NCBI GenBank assembly: GCA_025266875.1
Contig: JALLLT010000002.1
Span: forward strand, 558,001 to 622,000
DNA from: Fennellomyces sp. T-0311
Lineage: Eukaryota; Mucoromycota; Mucoromycetes; Mucorales; Lichtheimiaceae
Length of the DNA stretch: 64,000 nucleotides
Direction of reading: 5' to 3'
Shown: positions 58,680-64,000 of the stretch, in pieces
Position numbering within the stretch: position 1 is the first letter of the stretch
Layout of the letters: each line of letters begins with the position of its first letter
The notes under the pieces: model-generated
The model's input: the letters and a program-made list of their open reading frames with translations, nothing else
Told to the model about the DNA's origin: nothing
Databases searched by the model: none
Translations under genes and position numbers: made by a program

Positions 58680-60667
58680 AACAAACAGCGGAGCGTGTGT
58701 GGGATGTATTGGGTGTACCCACGCGGTTAATGTCTCTTTCTCAGTGTTTTTTGGTTGTGCGGAAAAGCTTATGTGAAAAAAATGGGTTGACGAGAAAAGG
58801 AAGGTGATACACTGCCACAGCAATGACCGAGAGCAATTCAACTTTTTAGTAAAGATACGTCACAGAACCTGCATGGTCGATTTTCACTTGGACTCTGAGG
58901 ATGAGCCTACCTTCTTGATCTCTCTCCACCTCGTTCTTCAGCGAGCGGAACTTTTATTCTTACCCCACACACGCAGCATGGCAACGAAGTTCAACTCCAC
59001 ATTCTTATACCCGAAAAATCTGTGTAACTGTATGCATTTTTACCTCAACTTTTTTGCGAGATCGGACGAGAAGGGCGGTTAGGTAGCAAACCTTGTTTCC
59101 CGTGATGCAGGTTTGTTATCACTATCTCGTTCCCGCTACTTAATAGCCCCTCACCAACGCAACTCGCTTCTATTGATCTAAGTGTTATCTTGCATGGTTA
59201 CGCAACATCTTTTTATTATTATATAATGGATCTTGCATCCGATTCTGGTGCGCGTCCTCTCTCCTAGGATGTGATATGCTATAGACAGGAAAACAGCACA
59301 TCGCGTTATATTTCGTTCAGCAGTAGATAGAAACATTTCTACAATATTATGCAACGTAATTGTTCTGAAAAATGCTATGCAGCCGCGCAAACAAAAAAAT
59401 GCAATCTAATATTTCTTGCGCTATATTTATATAATAGGCTTCCAAAGAAAGAAATGTGTGACAAATCCATCGCCTTGTCAGGAAACCGGGAGCAGCTTAG
59501 TACTTAGTCAGTTCTCATCATTGTACTTAGCCTACACAAGTACGTAGCAGAGACAGATCCGTCGTTGCACCAGGCAAGCGCGCACGATCCTATTGCAAAG
59601 GAGATCTATATGTGTGCGGCTCAAATACTAAATACTCTCCACTTGCCCATGGCCTGCAATGGTGTTACTGATAGAAAATTAGTGCTCTACACTGTCCCTG
59701 TATCACTGATTTCGACTTTCGACCAGTGAATTGCATACATTTGAACAGGCCCACTAGCCTTTACAAGTTCTGGATACCGAGCATTATTCGCAGATTATTA
59801 TGGACTTAAATCTTGCACTAGTGTTTATGCGTAACATGAGATCGAGACAATAGTATACGATGATGTATATTGGATTCATGGTACCTTATGGAGTATAGTT
59901 TAGGTCAACATATGCGGTGTCAATGTAACAAAGAAGTGATGGACACTGCTAATTTCGTGTGGAAATGCTGGAATGATCGTCGGATGCTTACCATAGGTGG
60001 TACGGATCTCTCCTCTCTCTCTTATCTATCGTATATGCTGATACGGGGTATATATATGCAACATGTGATAGTGAGCTATCATTAGAATGAGACCTCTAGA
60101 TTGATGGGACGGATAGCCATCAACAACACATCATTTAGTTTCTCAAGTCGACTGGGCCCGAGGCTGAAAAAAGCGGGTTTTTCCCGTAGATTACATAAGC
60201 CATGTGTAGTCAATGCGATGCTATATGAAAATGCGCACGGTGGCCTGTCAAATCAGGGAGCAGCTCATCTCTGAGATTATGACAAGCATATATTAGTGCG
60301 TTCTACGTACAGTGGCCGCTTCATATAATGATATTTTATATAACGATAATTCCATATACGATACAGTTTTCGATGCACCAAAGCGGTAATCACTGCCAAA
60401 TCACGTTTTAAATAATGATATTTTTGATACAACGATAAAGTTTGGGCTGCACGATCGTATCATTATATAAAGCACCCACTGTCTCTGTGTCACCAGACAC
60501 TGCTTATATGGTCCACATAACAAAGGTATTAGTAAGGTGCTCGATGAAGTAATTCATCCGACAAAAGGTTATACTTTCAAGCTATGCCATCTGACTGGGA
60601 GCGGGGGAGCAGTTTATAATCCTGTACAACTACTGTGTACAGGTAATCTTGAAGCACTTCAACAAAC
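58680..60667. other. Divergent intergenic region of about 2 kb
   Basis: Upstream of the Zn2Cys6 gene (minus) and ADA2 (plus). It contains the MITE-like element at 60310-60481. Other frames, such as 59870-60085, are not supportable as genes. Confidence 0.45.
60310..60481. mobile_element. MITE-like element with terminal inverted repeats
   Basis: The left end CAGTGGCCGCTTCATATAAT and the reverse complement of the right end, CAGTGGGTGCTTTATATAAT, match at about 17 of 20 positions and continue into GATA on both sides. The inside has repeated ATAATGATATTTT.. and ACAACGATAA/ATAACGATAA motifs. The CAGTG start, short AT-rich body with TATAACGATA-type repeats, and a TA on the left border recall non-autonomous pogo/Tc1-type elements. 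The right border reads TC instead of TA, so the target duplication is imperfect. It has no coding capacity at 172 bases. Confidence 0.75.
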
Positions 60668-62422
60668 ATGCTTGGGCCACCCGAGCAAATTTCGGAACCC
60701 GCCCTCGACCACACGCTGGTGGAGGGCAACTGTAAGAGAACTTCTGCCTTTGCAGAAAATAACATGACGATCACCCATCGCCAACGGCCAGCCAATACGA
60801 GCACGTCCAGCTCGAGCGGCAACAACGATTCGCAAGTTGACGATAAAGAGCCACCTAAATACCACTGCGATGCGTGCAGTAATGATGTTACCAACACTGT
60901 TCGTATACGATGCGCTGACGACGATTGTCCCGATTTCGATCTGTGCGTTACTTGTTTTAGTGGCGGTGCAGAGCCAATGAAGCACAAGACATACCACAGC
61001 TATCGTATTGTCAAACCGCACAGTTTCCCCATATTCAGTGAAGATTGGGACGCCGATGAGGAACTGTTGTTGATTGAAGCTGCCATGAAGAACGGATTGG
61101 GCAATTGGCAGGCGATTGCAGATTACGTTGGTACAAAGGACAAGCACGAGTGTGAGCAGCATTATCTAGACGTGTATGTGTCGAGCAGCGAATGGCCCAA
61201 GCCGCGCATGGATCTCAAGTTCGACGATATCAGCGAAAGCGAGTGCAGGGAACGTAAGCGACATCGATTGCAGCAATCGCGTGGTATGCTGCCGCGTAGC
61301 AAGGCGCAAGTCAACAACGCCAAACCAGTGACTAGTGGACCGGCGTTCCACGAGATCCAGGGTTATATGCCGCGTCGTTTTGAGTTTGAGACCGAGTACG
61401 AGAACGAGGCCGAGCAGTATGTCAAAGACATGGTCTTTAACGACGACGACACGCAGGAGGAGATTGATCTGAAGGTGATGGTGCTGGATATCTACAACTC
61501 ACGGCTGGATCGGCGGATGGAGCGAAAGCAGCTGATCTTTGAGCGCGGATGGCTTGATTTCAAGAAGCAACAGGCACTGGAACGGAAGCGACAAAAGGAA
61601 GAGCGAGAACTGTACAATCGCACGCGCGTGTTCTGTCGATTGCAAACGCCTTCGGATTACGAGACGCTGGTGCAAGGTCTGGTACGAGAGCAACAGCTGC
61701 GCGACCAAATCATGATCTTGCAAGAGTGGCGGAAGGCGGGCCTGACGTCTCTGAAGCAAGGTGAACAGTACGAGAAAGATAAGCAGCAGCGGCTGGCCCA
61801 GCTAAAGACACTCGTGTCGCTATCCAACGACCGGATGGGATCTGCAGCCACCAGCCAGCGAAACAGCTACCGCGCGCAGATAGCTGCCTTGTCGGCCACT
61901 CCAAGCGCGACGGGGTATTTCCGAGAAAATGCCAAGGCATCATCCTCAGCACACATGAATGGTTCAGCATCGGCAGCGTCATCGGCAGCAGCGGCAGGCG
62001 CGCGGAAGCCGGCCAACCCATTGGACATCAGCGAGGCAGACGGGGTTCATCTGCTTACGGAACAGGAACAAATCTTGTGTTCCACTCTGCGTATCCTGCC
62101 GCGGCCGTACATGGTAATCAAGGACACAATTCTGAAAGAATATGCCAAACAAGGATATTTGAAGCGGCGGCAGGCTCGTGCACTCATCAAGATTGACGTG
62201 AACAAGACAAGTCGCATCTATGATTTCTTTATTGAGAGCGGCTGGATCAAGGCCTTCAAAGAGCCAGCTTCATCACCATCACCTGCCCCCCAACCACCTT
62301 CCGCCCCTGTCACCGTAGCAACCCCATCCTCTGTCGTCCCAGCAACCACACCATCTGAAATCACCCCATCCGCCTCCTCCGACCCAGTGCCGTCAGCAAA
62401 TGCAGTTGCATCCAAATCTTAG
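60668..62422 (+). CDS. ADA2: SAGA-complex transcriptional adaptor ADA2
   Basis: Subunit of the SAGA/ADA histone acetyltransferase module that activates Gcn5. A single exon of 584 codons; a second in-frame ATG at 60764 could be the true start. The ZZ zinc finger (about 65-112) reads YHCDACSNDVTNTVRIRCAD, CPDFDLCVTCFSGG, YHSYRIV. The SANT domain (about 124-172) reads FSEDWDADEELLLIEAAMKN, GLGNWQAIADYVGTKDKHEC. Then come the ADA2-specific RRFEFETEYENEAEQYVKDM and a long basic helix region. The C-terminal SWIRM domain (about 448-535) reads NPLDISEADGVHLLTEQEQI, LRILPRPYMVIKDTILKEYA, IKIDVNKTSRIYDFFIESGW. A disordered Pro/Ser/Ala tail follows. All three signature domains are complete. Confidence 0.96.
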   Translation: MLGPPEQISEPALDHTLVEGNCKRTSAFAENNMTITHRQRPANTSTSSSSGNNDSQVDDKEPPKYHCDACSNDVTNTVRIRCADDDCPDFDLCVTCFSGGAEPMKHKTYHSYRIVKPHSFPIFSEDWDADEELLLIEAAMKNGLGNWQAIADYVGTKDKHECEQHYLDVYVSSSEWPKPRMDLKFDDISESECRERKRHRLQQSRGMLPRSKAQVNNAKPVTSGPAFHEIQGYMPRRFEFETEYENEAEQYVKDMVFNDDDTQEEIDLKVMVLDIYNSRLDRRMERKQLIFERGWLDFKKQQALERKRQKEERELYNRTRVFCRLQTPSDYETLVQGLVREQQLRDQIMILQEWRKAGLTSLKQGEQYEKDKQQRLAQLKTLVSLSNDRMGSAATSQRNSYRAQIAALSATPSATGYFRENAKASSSAHMNGSASAASSAAAAGARKPANPLDISEADGVHLLTEQEQILCSTLRILPRPYMVIKDTILKEYAKQGYLKRRQARALIKIDVNKTSRIYDFFIESGWIKAFKEPASSPSPAPQPPSAPVTVATPSSVVPATTPSEITPSASSDPVPSANAVASKS

Positions 62423-63149
62423 TTTGAATGTAGTAAAAATAGCATGCTAAATGTAGGTCTGTGTGTCAAATAATTTTGGTCCAATGTAATTGCTTTACCA
62501 TGTTCAATAATATCTTTCGCAGCAAATCTAATTACGCTTGGTCCAGAACACCGAAAGAATCCAAAAAATGAACTACTTTAGCTTGTTCCAGGCACCATCA
62601 GAGAGTTACGGAAGAGTATATGAACGCGCAAGAAATCATGTCACATAGCAAAACTGGTTTGGTCCGGGGACACCACACTGTGCACACACACACTGAGCTA
62701 GATTCTTGGCACGTCATAGCGCCACGGTATAAAAATAAGTTACTTATTATGGTTACGGGAAATCATGACATTTTGTGTTGCGGGCTGCGTTTTACTGAGA
62801 CCCAAAATTTCTCCTAACATGTATAATCGCAATATACGCATGCCAGCCAGATCACGTATTTGGTAGCCAATAATGGATGGTTATACCGCAAATGTTTTTT
62901 TAAGGTGATAAAACCCTCTCCAAGTAGCCACGTTTTTCTCCGAGCTTCTATTTTGAGCCTGGTAACTTGCTTCTACATTTTCACAGGGTGCAAAACTTGA
63001 AACCAAATGGGAAAACCAGTGGTCAGGAAATCAGAGAGAAAACGGCAAAGTTATCAAGGAATAAAGCTTTAAAAAAAAGTGGCCATAAAACCAGGAAAGT
63101 TGGTGGTGATGTTGAGCAGTCGATTCATGCTCCCGGGTCTTCAGTGTAG
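62423..63149. other. 3' flank of ADA2, no gene called
   Basis: A plus-strand frame reading QNLKPNGKTSGQEIREKTAK.. (62967-63149) runs opposite to the likely 3' part of the SWIM gene and is probably antisense noise. No other feature seen. Confidence 0.4.
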
Positions 63150-63900
63150 AGCACACATTATCCATCGCTTGGGAAGCTTGGCTTAAGTGACGTGCAGCAG
63201 CAGGAAGGTAAATACTTGTGTTTACTCTTTGCGCCTGTTCAAACAGCTTTCGCGCAGAGAACTGGAACTTTTACATAAGAACGTCAGATGGATTGAAACT
63301 TACGAAAAATGCGTATTTACCTTGTGACAGCTTGTTCAAACAGACCTTCTGGAGAAGGACGCTCATTTTCCACTGTTTCATCGATCGTTTGAGGTGCAAG
63401 AAGCGCAGAAACATACCCTAAAGGCAGATTAACACCGTGTATCCCATAACTAGGTACATATGCTTGCACACACACCCTCGCTGAACAAAATCAGTGCAAG
63501 TGCACTTGTTCATAGCGCCATCTTCACCGCATTCAAGAGTGATGGTGTAAGAGCCGTTGCCTGAAAACGAGGATACATTGACAGTGTCTTCATCCACCCA
63601 ATCGATCATAAAAATCCAACATCATCTACCATAATTACACGCAGCAGAGTAAGTAATTAATGGGGACAATGCATACCTTTTTTGCCAAACTTATACATGT
63701 GATACTAAACTTACCTGATTATTACGGTTCCAGTTGCGAAGTCGCATTAAATTTATTCTCTCTTCTATTGGGATATCATGGTAAGCACTGATAGAATATT
63801 TTCGATCTCCATACTAACACATTTACCTGCTGTAGGACACGCGTCGCTTCCGTCCATTGGTTGACAATGCCAATACAATTCTATAATGACTGGAATGGTG
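63150..63900 (-). pseudogene. SWIM zinc-finger protein, 3' part, probably damaged; 5' end outside the window
   Basis: On the minus strand, exons give STNGRKRRVSYS + SAYHDIPIEERINLMRLRNW + NRNNQ (63865-63720), then MIDWVDEDTVNVSSFSGNGS, YTITLECGEDGAMNKCTCTD and FVQRGCVCKHMYLV (63609-63440). The C-x-C..C-x-H pattern (CTC..C-x-C-x-H, using KCTC and CVCKH) is a SWIM finger, as found in MULE-type transposases and in a large family of Mucoromycota proteins of unknown role. After KHMYLV the frame is lost, while a further coding-like piece SALLAPQTIDETVENERPSP and a helix SQAMDNVCSTLKTREHESTA follow to about 63150. The joins before WVDED and after HMYLV do not keep frame with normal introns, so the copy is probably decayed. 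Confidence 0.5.
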
Positions 63901-64000
63901 AGTCAGATAAGATCAACTGATCAAACGCACTACAAACACAGTGCGATGGTCGTCAGTGGTTGATTCATTGAAATAACACTGCTTCCAACGCGGCTCTCTT

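Noticed and set aside
60668..60763. The N-terminal 32 residues of ADA2 before the second ATG.
   Set aside because: Not rejected as sequence, but I could not decide between starts at 60668 and 60764, so I kept the longer form without further claims on the extra residues.

Overview
The window looks like nuclear DNA of an early-diverging filamentous fungus, most probably Mucoromycota (Mucorales-like). The genes are broken by many short introns (mostly 50-75 bases, GT..AG), spacers are AT-rich, and the gene content is fungal: a velvet factor, a WOPR (Gti1/Pac2/Ryp1) factor, a Zn2Cys6 factor, ADA2, QCR2, and a GDP-mannose 4,6-dehydratase. The last would fit the fucose-containing walls of Mucorales. 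I rebuilt gene models by joining exons by eye at GT..AG borders that keep the reading frame. No tRNA, rRNA or CRISPR was found.

Left part (1-17 kb): a decayed Tc1/mariner copy and a local direct repeat, then 3-hydroxyisobutyryl-CoA hydrolase (valine catabolism), a velvet regulator, a YjbQ/UPF0047 protein, a short Voa1/Big1/Ac45-type membrane protein, complex III core protein 2, and a LARGE-like (GT49) glycosyltransferase. A gene-poor stretch of about 6.4 kb follows and holds the first copy of a dispersed repeat.

Middle (23-45 kb): a small alpha/beta-hydrolase-like protein without a nucleophile serine, an alkaline ceramidase with a 13-base exon, a WOPR regulator, PEP carboxykinase head-to-head with a BAG-like protein, an ATF/CREB-type bZIP, the second copy of the dispersed repeat, an HPP membrane protein, a DUF1348 protein, a UBA/C2H2/UBX adaptor, and a TRAIP-like RING E3 with a C-terminal SUMO-interaction motif.

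Right part (46-64 kb): an uncertain HMG-box-like gene, then a large gene whose product carries AT-hook-like motifs, a Cys-rich domain and a transposase-like core with a complete DEDDy 3'-5' exonuclease placed between the second acidic residue and the glutamate of the putative DDE triad. A perfect 15-bp-stem hairpin lies just past its 3' end. GDP-mannose 4,6-dehydratase, a Zn2Cys6/PAS factor, a MITE-like element, ADA2 and a damaged SWIM-finger gene complete the window.

The genes form no operon. Themes that recur are carbon metabolism (PEPCK, HIBCH, QCR2), morphology and development regulators (velvet, WOPR, bZIP, Zn2Cys6), ubiquitin/SUMO/p97 adaptors (UBX, RING-SIM, BAG), and decayed mobile DNA. 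The exonuclease-transposase gene is the most unusual object.
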